A stretch of DNA of 64,000 nt, from the NCBI RefSeq assembly GCF_024746835.1, contig NZ_CP080531.1, positions 3,410,001-3,474,000 of the forward strand, written 5' to 3'. Shown piece by piece: positions 25,931 through 36,107 of the stretch. The notes beneath the pieces were generated by a model that had not been told where the DNA came from, searched no databases, and saw nothing but the letters and a program-made list of their open reading frames with translations. How positions within the stretch are numbered: the first letter of the stretch is position 1; the number at the start of each line of letters is the position of its first letter. Both the position numbers and the translations under genes were made by a program. This DNA is from Mesorhizobium sp. AR02 (GTDB taxonomy: Bacteria; Pseudomonadota; Alphaproteobacteria; Rhizobiales; Rhizobiaceae).

Positions 25931-26971
25931 ATGAAGAGATTCACGGCCGCCATCCTGGCGGGTGTCGCCATGTCGCTGACGCTTGCGTCGGTCGCGCAGG
26001 CGAAGGACAAGGTCATCGGTGTTTCGTGGTCCAACTTCCAGGAAGAGCGCTGGAAGACCGACGAAGCCGCCATGAAGAAGGCGATCGAGGCCGCCGGCGA
26101 CAAGTACATCTCCGCCGATGCGCAGTCCAATCCCGGCAAGCAGCTTACCGATGTCGAAAGCCTGATCTCGCAGGGCGCCAATTCGCTGATCATCCTGGCG
26201 CAGGACGCCTCGGCCATCGGTCCGGCCGTGCAGAAGGCGCTGGACGAAGGCATTCCGGTCGTCGGCTATGACCGCCTGATCGAGAACAAGGACGTCTTCT
26301 ACCTGACCTTCGACAACAAGGAAGTCGGCCGCCTGCAGGCCAGTGCGGTGTTCAAGGCCAAGCCGGAAGGCAATTATGTCTTCATCAAGGGCTCGGGCTC
26401 CGATCCGAATGCCGACTTCCTGTTCTCGGGCTCGATGGAAGTGCTCAAGGCGGCCATCGACAGCGGCAAGATCAAGAATGTTGGTGAGGCCTATACGGAC
26501 GGCTGGCTACCTGCCAACGCCCAGAAGAACATGGAGCAGTTCCTGACCGCCAATGACAACAAGGTCGACGCTGTGGTCGCCGCCAATGACGGCACCGCCG
26601 GCGGCGTCGTCGCGGCGCTGACGGCACAAGGTCTCGCCGGCACCGTGCCGGTCTCGGGCCAGGACGGCGACCATGCCGCGCTGAACCGCATCGCGCTCGG
26701 CACCCAGACCGTGTCGGTGTGGAAGGATGCGCGCGAACTCGGCAAGAACGCCGCCGAGATCGCCTCGCAGCTGGCCGATGGCAAGAAGATGACCGACATC
26801 GCCGGCGTGAAGGACTTCACGACGCCTGGCGGCAACACCGTCAAGTCGCTGTTCCTGACCCCGGTCGCCATCACCAAGGACAATCTCAAGGTTGTCATCG
26901 ACGCCGGCTGGATCAAGAAAGACGAAGTCTGCGCGGGCGTCGCCGCCGGCAGCGTCGCGGCCTGCAACTAA
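25931..26971 (+). CDS. xylF: D-xylose ABC transporter substrate-binding protein
   Basis: A 346-residue periplasmic sugar-binding protein. The signal peptide is residues 1-24 (cleavage near Ala-Gln-Ala-Lys). The mature start [15 protein letters not shown] is characteristic of XylF. Two Cys residues near the C terminus (Glu-Val-Cys-Ala and Ala-Ala-Cys-Asn) may form a disulfide. AGGGAGG precedes ATG 25931. A terminator-like hairpin separates it from the permease gene. Confidence 0.92.
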   Translation: MKRFTAAILAGVAMSLTLASVAQAKDKVIGVSWSNFQEERWKTDEAAMKKAIEAAGDKYISADAQSNPGKQLTDVESLISQGANSLIILAQDASAIGPAVQKALDEGIPVVGYDRLIENKDVFYLTFDNKEVGRLQASAVFKAKPEGNYVFIKGSGSDPNADFLFSGSMEVLKAAIDSGKIKNVGEAYTDGWLPANAQKNMEQFLTANDNKVDAVVAANDGTAGGVVAALTAQGLAGTVPVSGQDGDHAALNRIALGTQTVSVWKDARELGKNAAEIASQLADGKKMTDIAGVKDFTTPGGNTVKSLFLTPVAITKDNLKVVIDAGWIKKDEVCAGVAAGSVAACN

Positions 26972-26996
26972 ACGTCGCAATACTGTTCGATATCGA

Positions 26997-27024
26997 CGCC
27001 GCGGCCCAAAAGCCGCGGCGTTTT
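26997..27024 (+). terminator. Attenuator hairpin between xylF and xylH
   Basis: CGCCGCGGC (26997-27005) pairs exactly with GCCGCGGCG (27012-27020), followed by TTTTCTC. It repeats the pstS-pstC design: a partial stop after the binding-protein gene. Confidence 0.82.
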
Positions 27025-27114
27025 CTCAAAAAGATTTGTATTTCCGCATCACGCGGATAGCTTCTAGGCTGGTCTCGGCATCCGCGTCAGACGGCAAGCC
27101 GGTGGGAGGAAATC

Positions 27115-28467
27115 ATGACCGACACGACGTCCAACCCGCAGGTCGACACCGCGCGTGCGTCGGAACTCGGCGCGCTGGCGCGGTTCCTGAAGGCAACCGA
27201 GATCGACACCCGCATGCTCGGCATGGTCGGCGCGCTGCTGATCATCTGGATCGGGCTGCACGTGATTTCCAGCTTGCGTCTGGGCGTCAATCCGCTCGAT
27301 TTCGACAGCCGCACCTTCCTCACGCCGCGCAATCTGTGGAACCTGTCGGTGCAGACGTCCGCCGTCGCCATCATGGCCTGCGGCATGGTGCTGGTCATCG
27401 TCATGCGCAATATCGACCTGTCCGTCGGCTCCGCCGAAGGCGTGATCGGCATGATCATGGGCTTTGCGCAGGTGCATTTCCTGGTGCGGTTTGTCGGGCT
27501 TGAACTCGGCAATCCGTGGATCTGGGTCCTGGCACTGGTCATCGGCCTCGCGCTCGGTCTGCTGATCGGTGCCTTTCAAGGTTTCATCATCGCCTATCTC
27601 GAAGTGCCGGCCTTCATCGTCACGCTGGGCGGGCTGCTGATCTGGCGCGGCGCCGCCTGGTGGGTCACGTCAGGCCAGACCGTGGCGCCGCTCGATGCCA
27701 CCTTCCAGCTGATGGGCGGTGGGCCGGCAGGATCGATCGGGGCAACATGGAGCTGGGTGGTCGGCATCGTCGCCTGTCTGGCGGTGGTGTTTGCCCTGTT
27801 CAACGGACGCGTGCAGCGCAAGCGTTTCCGCTTTCCGCTGCGCCCGATCTGGGCCGAGACGCTGCTCGGGGCGGTCACCTGCGCCATCATCATGGGCGCT
27901 GTCTGGCTCGCCAATTCGTATCCCTGGCCGGTCGGCATCGTGAACCGGTATGCGGCGGCCAACAACATCACGGTTCCCGAAGGCGGTCTGTTCATCGCCC
28001 ACGGCATTGCGATCCCGGTGCTGATGGCGATCGCGGTCGGGCTGATCATGACCTTCGTTACCAAGCGCACCCGTTTTGGCCGCTATGTCTTCGCCATCGG
28101 CGGCAATCCGGAGGCTGCCAATCTCGCCGGCATCAACACGCGCTGGATCACCATGAAGGTGTTCATGATCATGGGCGTGCTGGCGACGATCGCCGCCGCG
28201 ATCTCGTCCGCCCGGCAGAACTCGTCGACCAATGTGCTTGGCACATTGGATGAGCTGCTGGTCATTGCTGCGGCCGTCATCGGCGGCACGTCGCTCGCCG
28301 GCGGTTCGGGAACGATCATCGGCGCCATGCTCGGCGCGCTTTTGATGCAGTCGCTGCAGTCCGGCATGGTGCTGCTCGGCGTCGACTCGCCGCTGCAGAG
28401 CATCGTCGTCGGCGCCGTGCTGGTCATCGCCGTCTGGCTCGACACTGTTTACCGCAAGCGCGTTTAG
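27115..28467 (+). CDS. xylH: Xylose-type ABC transporter permease
   Basis: A 450-residue membrane protein of the ribose/xylose permease family (BPD_transp_2) with about ten helices. Asn-Ile-Asp-Leu-Ser-Val-Gly-Ser near residue 100 and Gly-Gly-Asn-Pro-Glu-Ala-Ala near residue 330 are family hallmarks. A long central loop with basic residues matches XylH rather than the shorter RbsC. GGTGGGAGG precedes ATG 27115, and the ATPase gene begins 13 bases after the stop. Confidence 0.9.
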   Translation: MTDTTSNPQVDTARASELGALARFLKATEIDTRMLGMVGALLIIWIGLHVISSLRLGVNPLDFDSRTFLTPRNLWNLSVQTSAVAIMACGMVLVIVMRNIDLSVGSAEGVIGMIMGFAQVHFLVRFVGLELGNPWIWVLALVIGLALGLLIGAFQGFIIAYLEVPAFIVTLGGLLIWRGAAWWVTSGQTVAPLDATFQLMGGGPAGSIGATWSWVVGIVACLAVVFALFNGRVQRKRFRFPLRPIWAETLLGAVTCAIIMGAVWLANSYPWPVGIVNRYAAANNITVPEGGLFIAHGIAIPVLMAIAVGLIMTFVTKRTRFGRYVFAIGGNPEAANLAGINTRWITMKVFMIMGVLATIAAAISSARQNSSTNVLGTLDELLVIAAAVIGGTSLAGGSGTIIGAMLGALLMQSLQSGMVLLGVDSPLQSIVVGAVLVIAVWLDTVYRKRV

Positions 28468-28480
28468 GGGAGGCATCGCC

Positions 28481-29281
<801 letters not shown>

Positions 29282-29432
29282 GGCCTGCCGGCGGCCCGGT
29301 ATGGGCTGCTCGGGCATGGCTGGTTGCCGCTCACGTGATATGCCAGTGATCGCGATGGCTTGGCCTTGCCATTGTGTTGGCCCGGCGACTTGCCCATAAA
29401 GGTCCGGTATTGCTCATGGACCGCATCATCCG

Positions 29433-31073
29433 TTGAAGAAACTTTTTCCGATTGTCGCGTTCATCGCCGTTGCGCTGATCAGCATGACCATGGCGGGGTT
29501 CGCCTATTTCGCGACGCAGGAAGCCTCCCGCATCAAGTTCGAAGCGGCTGCCGACGACGCCCTCAACCGGATCGAGAGCCGGATCGACCTGCATTTGTCG
29601 CTGCTGCGCTCGACACAAGCCCTGTTCGACGCCCGCAATGGCGATATCTCCCAGAGCGAGTTCAAGGCGTTCTTCAACGCGCTGGATGTCGACAACAATT
29701 TCGCTGGCCTGCGCGGCATTGGCTTCCTCGGGCTCGTCAAGACGGGCGACGAAGCGGCGGTCGAACGCGACATCCTTCACGATTTTGGCGCCAGCCATCC
29801 GGTCTATCCGGACACGACGCAGCCCTGGCGCGCGCCCATCATGCTTTTCGAGCCGCTGGATCCGTCCAACCAGGCCAGCATCGGCTACGACATGTTCAGT
29901 GAACCGGTGCGGCGCGCGGCGATCGAGAAGGCAATGGCCGATGACCAGCAGCACGCGAGTGGGCTGGTGCAGCTGGGCCAGGGCACGGGTGCGACACAGA
30001 CCTTCACCGGCTTCCTGGTCCTCGTGCGGCTCAATGTCGAGACCGCGCCGGAGGTCATCAACGCATCGCGATCCTCGACTGCGGGCTTTCTCTACGCGGC
30101 CTTCCGGGCCCGCGACCTGTTCCAGATCGCACTCAGCCGCGCGCCGCTGCTGCCGGTCAACACCGAGATCTATGACGGCGCGGTGAACGGCGACAATCTG
30201 TTGTTCCGGTCGGAGACGCCGCCGGCTTCATCCTTTGGCGACCGGCTGCTGGTCACCCGCAAGATCACGGTGGCCGGCCGGCCGTGGACGGTGCTGTTCA
30301 GGCCGACCAGCGCCTTCTCGCAGCCGTCGTCGCGCGCCATACCGGTGATGCTGGGGCTGTTCGGCCTGCTGGCGGCGGGCGCCATCGCGCTGGTGGCGCG
30401 CTATCAGGAGCGGGCCTATGAGGCGGCATCGCGCCTGCACGAGACGACCGAAAAGAGCTTGCTCGAAAAAGACCTGATGCTGCAGGAGATGAAGCATCGC
30501 ATCAAGAATTCGATCACCAGGGTGCTGGCGATCGCGCGGCAGACGGCTTCGCGGGCGACCGACGTCAACGAGTTTTCGGCATCCTTCTCGGCCAGGCTGC
30601 AGGCAATGGCCGCCTCCCAGGACATGCTGACGCGCTCGCGCTGGCAGAAGGCCGATCTCGCCGACCTCCTGCGCATCGAGCTTGGCCAGGTGTTCGGCAA
30701 GGACCTGCCCGAGGGTCTGCTGTCGGGGCCGGAGGTGCTGCTCGACGAGACCACGACGCAGGCGCTTGGCCTGACCTTCCATGAATTGGCGACCAATGCA
30801 CTGAAATATGGCGAAGCCGGCAATTCCGCCAATTCGCTCAGGAGTGACTGGGCGCTCAAGGTGGACTGGTCGGTGGAAGGGCGTGGGCGCGAGCGGACGC
30901 TGGCGCTGAACTGGCGGGAGGCCGGAAAGAAGAAAGTCAAGGCGCCGGCCGAGACCGGATTCGGCACCAAGCTGATCGACCTCAACGTCACGCGCGAGCT
31001 GCGCGGCACGATCAAGCGCGATTTTCAGGCCGATGGTCTGAAGGTGGAAATACGAATTCCGCTCACGGGCTGA
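29433..31073 (+). CDS. CHASE-domain sensor kinase of the HWE family
   Basis: A 546-residue membrane kinase. It has a membrane segment at residues 5-27, a periplasmic CHASE domain at about 40-290, and a second membrane segment at about 300-325. The kinase core begins with His-Arg-Ile-Lys-Asn-Ser near residue 353. The N box reads [11 protein letters not shown], and Asn-Trp-Arg-Glu near residue 490 supplies the HWE-type Trp-x-Glu. The start is TTG 29433, inside the stop of a six-codon upstream frame (ATG 29416). HWE kinases commonly feed PhyR in alphaproteobacteria; phyR lies 3.5 kb away. Confidence 0.9.
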   Translation: MKKLFPIVAFIAVALISMTMAGFAYFATQEASRIKFEAAADDALNRIESRIDLHLSLLRSTQALFDARNGDISQSEFKAFFNALDVDNNFAGLRGIGFLGLVKTGDEAAVERDILHDFGASHPVYPDTTQPWRAPIMLFEPLDPSNQASIGYDMFSEPVRRAAIEKAMADDQQHASGLVQLGQGTGATQTFTGFLVLVRLNVETAPEVINASRSSTAGFLYAAFRARDLFQIALSRAPLLPVNTEIYDGAVNGDNLLFRSETPPASSFGDRLLVTRKITVAGRPWTVLFRPTSAFSQPSSRAIPVMLGLFGLLAAGAIALVARYQERAYEAASRLHETTEKSLLEKDLMLQEMKHRIKNSITRVLAIARQTASRATDVNEFSASFSARLQAMAASQDMLTRSRWQKADLADLLRIELGQVFGKDLPEGLLSGPEVLLDETTTQALGLTFHELATNALKYGEAGNSANSLRSDWALKVDWSVEGRGRERTLALNWREAGKKKVKAPAETGFGTKLIDLNVTRELRGTIKRDFQADGLKVEIRIPLTG

Positions 31074-31159
31074 CGGCGAACAGCAATGGAACGCCCATAC
31101 GTGCAAAATCCGGGGGCCGGCGAACCGGCCTCCGGATCGAAGTTTCGACTATCGCCGAA

Positions 31160-31405
31160 TCAGTTGCAGCGGGCCGTGTAGATCCGGCCGTGGCGGTCGC
31201 GATACTGGCAATAGCCGTTCTGCAGCTTGCGCACCAGCAGGCCGGAACCGGCACCGACAGCCGCACCGATCAGCGCGCCCTTGCCGCCGCCGACCAAGCC
31301 GCCGATGCCGGCGCCAATCAAGCCGCCGCCAACCACGTCCTGCTCGGTCGAGGTGCAGCCGCTGAGAGCGGCCACCGCAACCATGGCAATAATCATCTTC
31401 CGCAT
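31160..31405 (-). CDS. Glycine-zipper lipoprotein
   Basis: An 81-residue lipoprotein from ATG 31405 with AGGAG upstream. The lipobox Ala-Leu-Ser-Gly-Cys gives lipidation at Cys17. A glycine-zipper segment follows (residues 25-55, repeated Gly-x-x-x-Gly spacing), as in SlyB/YmgG-type outer-membrane proteins. The last 20 residues hold Tyr-Cys-Gln-Tyr and Ala-Arg-Cys-Asn, a possible disulfide. It is convergent with the CHASE kinase. Confidence 0.82.
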   Translation of the reverse strand: MRKMIIAMVAVAALSGCTSTEQDVVGGGLIGAGIGGLVGGGKGALIGAAVGAGSGLLVRKLQNGYCQYRDRHGRIYTARCN

Positions 31406-31488
31406 AGAGTCACTCCTCACTTTGTGTCCACACTTTGGTAAGCTCCAGCAGCCATTTAGCATGAAATGACGGCCTTTGCTGCTGCAAT

Positions 31489-31815
31489 TTATTGTTGGCC
31501 AAGATAGTCTTTTTCTGGGCGCATTGCGTTGGATGCCATGACCAGGCTGGAAATTGCAAGAGAGGCCTCAAGGTTGCCATCGGGACGCACATTCCAGACG
31601 ATCTGGTCGTAGTCATCCTCGAGCGCGGGGTCGACAGCGAGGCACTTGGCGACGATATGCTGCGCCTGCCCTTGTACGTCGCCCATGGCGAAGGGACGTT
31701 CGGCAATGCATTCGTCGGCCGTTGCGAAAACACTGACCGGCACCTGCAGCTCACGGCACTCGGTCATCGAGTTGGTGCAGCCGATGACCAGCAACAATGC
31801 AGCGATGTGTTCCAT
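31489..31815 (-). CDS. Small lipoprotein-like secreted protein
   Basis: A 108-residue protein starting at ATG 31815. Residues 1-13 form a short hydrophobic signal ending in Val-Ile-Gly-Cys, a possible lipobox. The mature part has three more Cys (Thr-Glu-Cys, Asp-Glu-Cys, Ala-Lys-Cys), which could pair by disulfides. AGAGG lies 9 bases upstream. A GGAAC...GTT pair with an 18-base spacer lies at 31840-31865, one base longer than the EcfG promoters nearby. No family is recognised. Confidence 0.65.
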   Translation of the reverse strand: MEHIAALLLVIGCTNSMTECRELQVPVSVFATADECIAERPFAMGDVQGQAQHIVAKCLAVDPALEDDYDQIVWNVRPDGNLEASLAISSLVMASNAMRPEKDYLGQQ

Positions 31816-31946
31816 GGCGACATGTCCTCTCGCCACAATAACGGCCCACATCGGCCAAAAGTTCCTGAGAGGTCGGTGTGACACGCGAATAATGCCGCTG
31901 CAGCAAGCGGTTAAACACCGCGCACTATTGCCGGCAGGGATTTCGG

Positions 31947-32123
31947 TCAGGTCAGCTGGAACAGGGCGATGAGGAGAATTGTCGCGGCCGCCGCCAGGAC
32001 GATGCCCCACAGCAATGTGTGATGCGGCGGGGAAAGCGGTTGCGCGTATATTTCGGGATCCTGAAATTCGCCCATCGAAATACGGGCGGCCTGTTCCAGT
32101 CTGTTCATGTCGGCGACTGTCAA
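31947..32123 (-). CDS. Small C-tail-anchored membrane protein
   Basis: A 58-residue frame. TTG 32123 is preferred because GGGGAGGA lies 5 bases upstream; ATG 32108 is an alternative. The hydrophilic N-terminal 35 residues are followed by one hydrophobic helix to the end (Leu-Leu-Trp-Gly-Ile-Val-Leu and Leu-Leu-Ile-Ala-Leu-Phe). Family unknown. Confidence 0.5.
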   Translation of the reverse strand: MTVADMNRLEQAARISMGEFQDPEIYAQPLSPPHHTLLWGIVLAAAATILLIALFQLT

Positions 32124-32237
32124 GCATTCCTCCCCACACCGTGCCGCAACCCGGCGGATTGCGGCGGTATCTGGGGAAAACAGCATCCGCTCTTATGGTG
32201 AACAGCCGGTTAAGGATCGTCGCTTGCTGCAGGCCGC

Positions 32238-33266
32238 TCACTGCGTCTCGAAATTGCTGTGCGGGACGACAAGGCGGTATTCAAGGTGGCCGTCCGCGAT
32301 GTCGAGGCTCGCGGTTCCGCTGAGCGATGCTGGCACCACCCGCTCCAGCGCGACGCTGCCGAAACGTTTTTGATTCCGACCGCTATTGGTTCCGATGGTT
32401 TCGGCCCATGTCAGCGACAGGGCAACTTCGCCAGCGGCGGTGTTGAGATTGGCGGTCACTTCGACGAATCCATCCGGCCGGGACAAGGCGCCGTAGCTGA
32501 CCGAGTTGACGGCAAGCTCATGCATCGCCAAGCCGATATGCAGCGCGGCATTGGGATTGAGATAGGGGTTGGCGCCCCGGAAGCGAAGGCTGTGCGATGT
32601 GTTCGTCCCATAGCGGCCGACCTGGCTTATCACCAGTTCATGAAGGGCCGCACCGCGCCAGTTCGAGGAGGTCACCAGATCCTGGGAGGAGGCCAGCGAC
32701 TGCAGCCGGCCGCGAAAGCGTGTCAGGAAGTCGCCGATGCCGTCGGAATAGCGACCGGTCTGGGTCGCGATACTCTGGATGATCGCCAGGAGATTCTTCG
32801 AGCGGTGGCTGACCTCGCGCAGCAGCGTTGTCAGTGTCTGTTCGCGCCGCTTCTGCTCGGTTGTCTCGACCATGGTGGTGACGACACCTTGCACGTCGCC
32901 GGCGTCGCCCCGGTCGGCATCGACCCAAATCTGAAACCAGCGCACGCCATTCTCGACCGGAACGCTGATCTCAAGGCGCTCTGGATTGCCGCTCGCAACC
33001 ACGTCGCGCTTGGCGACGCTGATGCGGTCGGCCTGCGCCACCGGCAGAATGCCATTGCCATCGGAATTGTCCGAGGCCCAGGGCGCACGCATGTTGCGGG
33101 CCCATACAGTTTTCATTTCGCGATCCTGATAGAGGACGGAAATGCCGGCGTTGTGCAGTGCGTGGAGAAGAGCCCGGCCAAGCTGCATGCCACTTTCTGC
33201 CGGATGCAGGGCGATGACTTCGTCGCTCCGTGCGCCTTCCGTTTTATCTGCAGTCCTGGAGCGCAT
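32238..33266 (-). CDS. PAS-containing HWE-family sensor kinase, stress-regulon member
   Basis: A soluble 342-residue kinase. One PAS domain (about residues 30-135) is followed by the phospho-acceptor box Glu-Val-Ser-His-Arg-Ser-Lys-Asn near residue 150. The N box reads His-Glu-Leu-Ala-Val-Asn-Ser-Val-Ser-Tyr-Gly, and Thr-Trp-Ala-Glu supplies the HWE motif. An EcfG-type promoter lies 30 bases upstream. It is one of three HWE kinases within 10 kb of phyR and could act on it. Confidence 0.88.
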   Translation of the reverse strand: MRSRTADKTEGARSDEVIALHPAESGMQLGRALLHALHNAGISVLYQDREMKTVWARNMRAPWASDNSDGNGILPVAQADRISVAKRDVVASGNPERLEISVPVENGVRWFQIWVDADRGDAGDVQGVVTTMVETTEQKRREQTLTTLLREVSHRSKNLLAIIQSIATQTGRYSDGIGDFLTRFRGRLQSLASSQDLVTSSNWRGAALHELVISQVGRYGTNTSHSLRFRGANPYLNPNAALHIGLAMHELAVNSVSYGALSRPDGFVEVTANLNTAAGEVALSLTWAETIGTNSGRNQKRFGSVALERVVPASLSGTASLDIADGHLEYRLVVPHSNFETQ

Positions 33267-33295
33267 CGGTTGATCTGTCCACCCAACTCAGGCTG

Positions 33296-33320
33296 AACGG
33301 CTCACTGTGAAATGGGTTCC
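33296..33320 (-). promoter_or_regulatory. EcfG-type promoter of the PAS-HWE kinase
   Basis: On the minus strand GGAAC (33320-33316) and GTT (33298-33296) are 17 bases apart, 30 bases before the start codon at 33266. Confidence 0.78.
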
Positions 33321-33358
33321 CAATGAAATTTCCCGGGAAAGCTGCCTCCTAAAGCGGT

Positions 33359-33397
33359 CCGCCGGACGGTGTCCCTTTGAAGGATACCGCCCGGCGG
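33359..33397. other. Long hairpin downstream of the DUF1328 gene
   Basis: A 16-base arm starting CCGCCGGACGG (33359-33374) pairs with 33382-33397, with two mismatches, around a seven-base loop. It lies between the minus-strand DUF1328 stop (33458) and the promoter of the kinase at 33266, so it may terminate DUF1328 transcripts. No clear T run is present. Confidence 0.5.
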
Positions 33398-33457
33398 TGG
33401 CTGGAAACCGTTTGAGGGGTGCGGCTTCCAGTGTTCGCTCGGAGAAGCACGTTCGCG

Positions 33458-33622
33458 TCACGCCCGTTTGAACAGGCCGGCCAGAAGCGAAATGACCAGG
33501 AAAGCGAGAAAGATGAAGAACAATATCTGCGCTATCCCGGCAGACGTGCCGGCGATGCCGCCGAAACCAAGCGCGCCGGCTATGATCGCCACGACGAGAA
33601 ATACGAGCGCCCAGTAAAGCAT
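33458..33622 (-). CDS. DUF1328 small membrane protein (YtjA family)
   Basis: A 54-residue protein with two hydrophobic helices separated by a [13 protein letters not shown] turn, the DUF1328 signature; it ends Leu-Phe-Lys-Arg-Ala. AAGGAG precedes ATG 33622. An EcfG-type promoter 31 bases upstream makes it a stress-regulon gene. Members are typical small inner-membrane proteins induced by stress, with unknown molecular function. Confidence 0.9.
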   Translation of the reverse strand: MLYWALVFLVVAIIAGALGFGGIAGTSAGIAQILFFIFLAFLVISLLAGLFKRA

Positions 33623-33652
33623 GGTTCATCTCCTTCCGAATGGTGCGATGAA

Positions 33653-33677
33653 AACGTGGGTGGATGCGGTTTGTTCC
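33653..33677 (-). promoter_or_regulatory. EcfG-type promoter of the DUF1328 gene
   Basis: On the minus strand GGAAC (33677-33673) and GTT (33655-33653) have a 17-base spacer, 31 bases before the start codon. Confidence 0.8.
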
Positions 33678-33825
33678 ACCATTTGCCGAAAAAGGCGATG
33701 CTTGCAAATGGTTCGGGCGGAGCCCCTCGAAATTCTCGGCTGATGGACCCGGCTGCCAAAAGGCCGCCCGATGCATCGCACCGGACGGCCTTTGATGTCG
33801 GGTATTTCTGCCGGAAGCAGCGAGA

Positions 33826-34620
33826 CTATGCGGCGGCCTTCGCCTGACGGTCGAAGAACAGCGCCTGGCTGATCAGCGCCTTGACCATGTCGGGATTGAA
33901 CGGCTTGGTCACCAGGAAGGCCGGTTCGGGGCGCTCGCCGGTCAGGAGGCGCTCAGGAAAGGCGGTGATGAAGATCACCGGCACGGAGGTTGACGACAGG
34001 ATCTCGTTGACCGCCTCGATGCCCGAACTGCCGTCGGCGAGCTGGATGTCGGCCAGCACCATCTTCGGCCGCGTCTTGCCGAACATCGTCACCGCTTCGG
34101 CGTGTGTGCGCGCCGTTCCAACGACACGATGACCGAGGCTCTCTACCATCTCTTCTATGTCCATGGCGATCAGCGGTTCGTCCTCGATGATGAGCACGTC
34201 GGTCGCCACCTGGCGGGAAATCTCATTGCTTGCCTGGGCAAGCAGCTCGGAGAATTGCTGGTCGCCGACGTCAAGGATCTCGGCCGCCTCGTCCTCGCTG
34301 AAGCCTTCGACGGCAACCAGCAGGAAGGCCTGGCGGGGAAGGGGCGCGATCGCATTGAGATTGGCGGCGGCGCGCTGCTCCCACGCCGATTGTGCCTGCT
34401 CCTGCGGCACGCGGATGGCGATCGAGGTGAAGAGTTTGGCGAAAACCTTGTACAGGGCGATACGGTCGCTCGAGGCCTCGGGGAAGATGTCGATGTCGGC
34501 GATGATGGCCTCAAGCATCGCGGCGACCAGCGCGTCGCCGCTCTCTTGCGATCCCGAGACGGCACGCGAGAAGCGGCGCAGGAACGGCAGGTGCGGTGCG
34601 ATGGTGGCGGATAAACTCAT
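33826..34620 (-). CDS. phyR: General stress response regulator PhyR
   Basis: A 264-residue anti-anti-sigma regulator. Residues 1-135 are a sigma-like domain resembling ECF regions 2 and 4 that mimics EcfG to bind NepR. Residues 140-260 are a receiver domain with phospho-acceptor Asp191 in Leu-Ala-Asp-Ile-Gln-Leu, switch Thr in Phe-Ile-Thr-Ala-Phe-Pro-Glu-Arg and Lys in Thr-Lys-Pro-Phe. The FATGUY-type extension Phe-Ile-Thr-Ala-Phe-Pro is intact. It is divergent from nepR-ecfG, with back-to-back EcfG promoters between them, the canonical gene order. Confidence 0.97.
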   Translation of the reverse strand: MSLSATIAPHLPFLRRFSRAVSGSQESGDALVAAMLEAIIADIDIFPEASSDRIALYKVFAKLFTSIAIRVPQEQAQSAWEQRAAANLNAIAPLPRQAFLLVAVEGFSEDEAAEILDVGDQQFSELLAQASNEISRQVATDVLIIEDEPLIAMDIEEMVESLGHRVVGTARTHAEAVTMFGKTRPKMVLADIQLADGSSGIEAVNEILSSTSVPVIFITAFPERLLTGERPEPAFLVTKPFNPDMVKALISQALFFDRQAKAAA

Positions 34621-34693
34621 GATAGGACGTCTCCCTCAGAATGACGTGATTGCACGGATTGCAGGTCAAGCTGATTGCAAGCCCCGCTAATAC

Positions 34694-34718
34694 AACGCGG
34701 GTTTTCCGAAAAAGTTCC
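34694..34718 (-). promoter_or_regulatory. EcfG-type promoter of phyR
   Basis: On the minus strand GGAAC (34718-34714) and GTT (34696-34694) are separated by 17 bases, pointing at phyR. Confidence 0.85.
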
Positions 34719-34727
34719 GCCCGATAT

Positions 34728-34752
34728 GGAACGAATAGGCGGGAACGGCGTT
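34728..34752 (+). promoter_or_regulatory. EcfG-type promoter of nepR-ecfG
   Basis: GGAAC (34728-34732), a 17-base spacer and GTT (34750-34752). The -35 boxes of this and the phyR promoter lie only 9 bases apart, back to back, so both genes are under positive feedback by EcfG. Confidence 0.87.
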
Positions 34753-34843
34753 TGGTGTCGGGATGGGCAACCAGAACAGGGTGCCGCTTGCCTTGTGTTG
34801 AGTTGAATATGAGCGGCCTGAGTGCTGGGAATATAAGGGCGAA

Positions 34844-35047
34844 ATGAAGGATATGACGAAAGATATTTTGACTGGCGCCGCGGGCAGGCGCCGGAACGGT
34901 GTCGGCGACCCCCTGGGGCCGAACTCCGAAATCGGGCGCAAACTCAAACAATATTATGACGAGCTGGTCTCCGACGATGTGCCGGATCGCTTTGCCCAGT
35001 TGCTCAGCCAACTGGAACAGACCGAACCCGCACAGAAGAAGGACTGA
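34844..35047 (+). CDS. nepR: Anti-sigma factor NepR
   Basis: A 67-residue NepR. The conserved core begins with Leu-Gly-Pro-Asn-Ser-Glu-Ile-Gly-Arg-Lys-Leu-Lys-Gln-Tyr-Tyr (residues 24-38) and continues through Val-Pro-Asp-Arg-Phe-Ala-Gln-Leu-Leu. These two helices wrap EcfG or, in stress, phosphorylated PhyR. Flanking ends are disordered and charged. It ends 3 bases before ecfG, so the two are translationally coupled. ATG 34856 is a possible second start. Confidence 0.95.
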   Translation: MKDMTKDILTGAAGRRRNGVGDPLGPNSEIGRKLKQYYDELVSDDVPDRFAQLLSQLEQTEPAQKKD

Positions 35048-35050
35048 GGC

Positions 35051-35602
35051 ATGGCAGCGGTCTCCCAAGGCTTCAAGACCGATCTGCTTGGGGCGATCCC
35101 GAGCTTGCGGGCCTTCGCCGTGTCGCTGACGCAGAATGCCGACAAGGCCGACGACCTCGTTCAGGAAACGCTGGTCAAGGCCTGGGACAAGCATGAGAGC
35201 TTCCAGCCCGGCACCAACCTCAAGGCATGGCTTTTCACGATCCTGCGCAATGAATTCTATTCGCAGATGCGCAAGCGCGGCCGCGAGGTGCAGGACAGCG
35301 ACGGCATCATGACGGCCAGGCTTGCCGTGCATCCAGCCCAGCACGGCCAACTCGACCTCAAGGATTTTCGTGGCGCCCTCGAGCAATTGCCGGAGGATCA
35401 GCGCGAGGCCATCATCCTCATCGGCGCATCGGGCTTCTCTTACGAGGAGGCCGCCGAAATCTGCGGTTGTGCGGTCGGAACGATCAAGAGCCGCGTCAGC
35501 AGGGCCCGCACGCGGCTACAGGAAATCCTGAAGATCTCCGGCGAGGACGAATATGGTCCCGATGCGATCTCGGTTCAGGTCACGGGGACGGCGGCGCACT
35601 GA
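35051..35602 (+). CDS. ecfG: ECF sigma factor EcfG (general stress response)
   Basis: A 183-residue ECF15-type sigma factor. Region 2 (residues 15-80) includes Ala-Asp-Asp-Leu-Val-Gln-Glu-Thr-Leu-Val-Lys-Ala-Trp. Region 4 (110-165) includes Gly-Phe-Ser-Tyr-Glu-Glu-Ala-Ala-Glu-Ile and Gly-Thr-Ile-Lys-Ser-Arg-Val-Ser-Arg-Ala-Arg. It should recognise the GGAAC-N17-GTT promoters found throughout 33-41 kb. Confidence 0.96.
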   Translation: MAAVSQGFKTDLLGAIPSLRAFAVSLTQNADKADDLVQETLVKAWDKHESFQPGTNLKAWLFTILRNEFYSQMRKRGREVQDSDGIMTARLAVHPAQHGQLDLKDFRGALEQLPEDQREAIILIGASGFSYEEAAEICGCAVGTIKSRVSRARTRLQEILKISGEDEYGPDAISVQVTGTAAH

Positions 35603-35645
35603 CGTGAGGTCTGGATAACGGGATCGGGATGCGGCCGCATCGATC

Positions 35646-36095
35646 TCATCCCGGAGAACCACGTTCATAGGCCAGCGCCACCGCTTCGACGAGATCTTCG
35701 CCTGAATAGGGTTTGGTGACCAGCCTTACCCCCGGAAAGGACGCCTTGATCTCGTCCGCATCCGAATAGCCGGAAGCAAACACGAAAGGGACGCCTGTTT
35801 CACGCAAGCCGGCAGCGAATTCGAGCGTCGAGGTGCCGCCCAGCATCAGATCGACGATGGCCGCGTCGAAACGCGTTGCGACCTTTCGGCCATCGATCTC
35901 GGCAAGGTCGCGGGCGACCACCACCTCGCCGGCCCCGTGGTCGCGGCAGAGCTGCTCGACATCCATGGCGATGAGGAACTCGTCCTCCAGGACAAGAATT
36001 CGCAAACCGTCAAGCAAGTGGGGCACAGGCAATCGCTCCTTGAAACGCCGGGAGTCATGATCGCAATTCGGCGCGCTGTCATTTAAAAAAGACAT
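35646..36095 (-). CDS. Single-domain response regulator
   Basis: A 149-residue protein from ATG 36095 (weak ribosome-binding site). A 28-residue leader precedes one receiver domain with Leu-Glu-Asp-Glu at the acidic pocket, phospho-acceptor Asp82 in Val-Asp-Leu-Met-Leu and Lys in Thr-Lys-Pro-Tyr. There is no output domain. Such regulators near phyR often act as phosphate sinks or competitors for HWE kinases; this role is inferred from position. It is convergent with ecfG and divergent from the Crp/Fnr gene. Confidence 0.82.
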   Translation of the reverse strand: MSFLNDSAPNCDHDSRRFKERLPVPHLLDGLRILVLEDEFLIAMDVEQLCRDHGAGEVVVARDLAEIDGRKVATRFDAAIVDLMLGGTSTLEFAAGLRETGVPFVFASGYSDADEIKASFPGVRLVTKPYSGEDLVEAVALAYERGSPG

Positions 36096-36107
36096 GTCAC
36101 CAGCGGC

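Noticed and set aside
31840..31865. EcfG-like promoter for the small lipoprotein at 31815
   Set aside because: The boxes GGAAC and GTT are exact, but the spacer is 18 bases, outside the 16-17 seen for this sigma factor and unlike the ten 17-base elements in the window.
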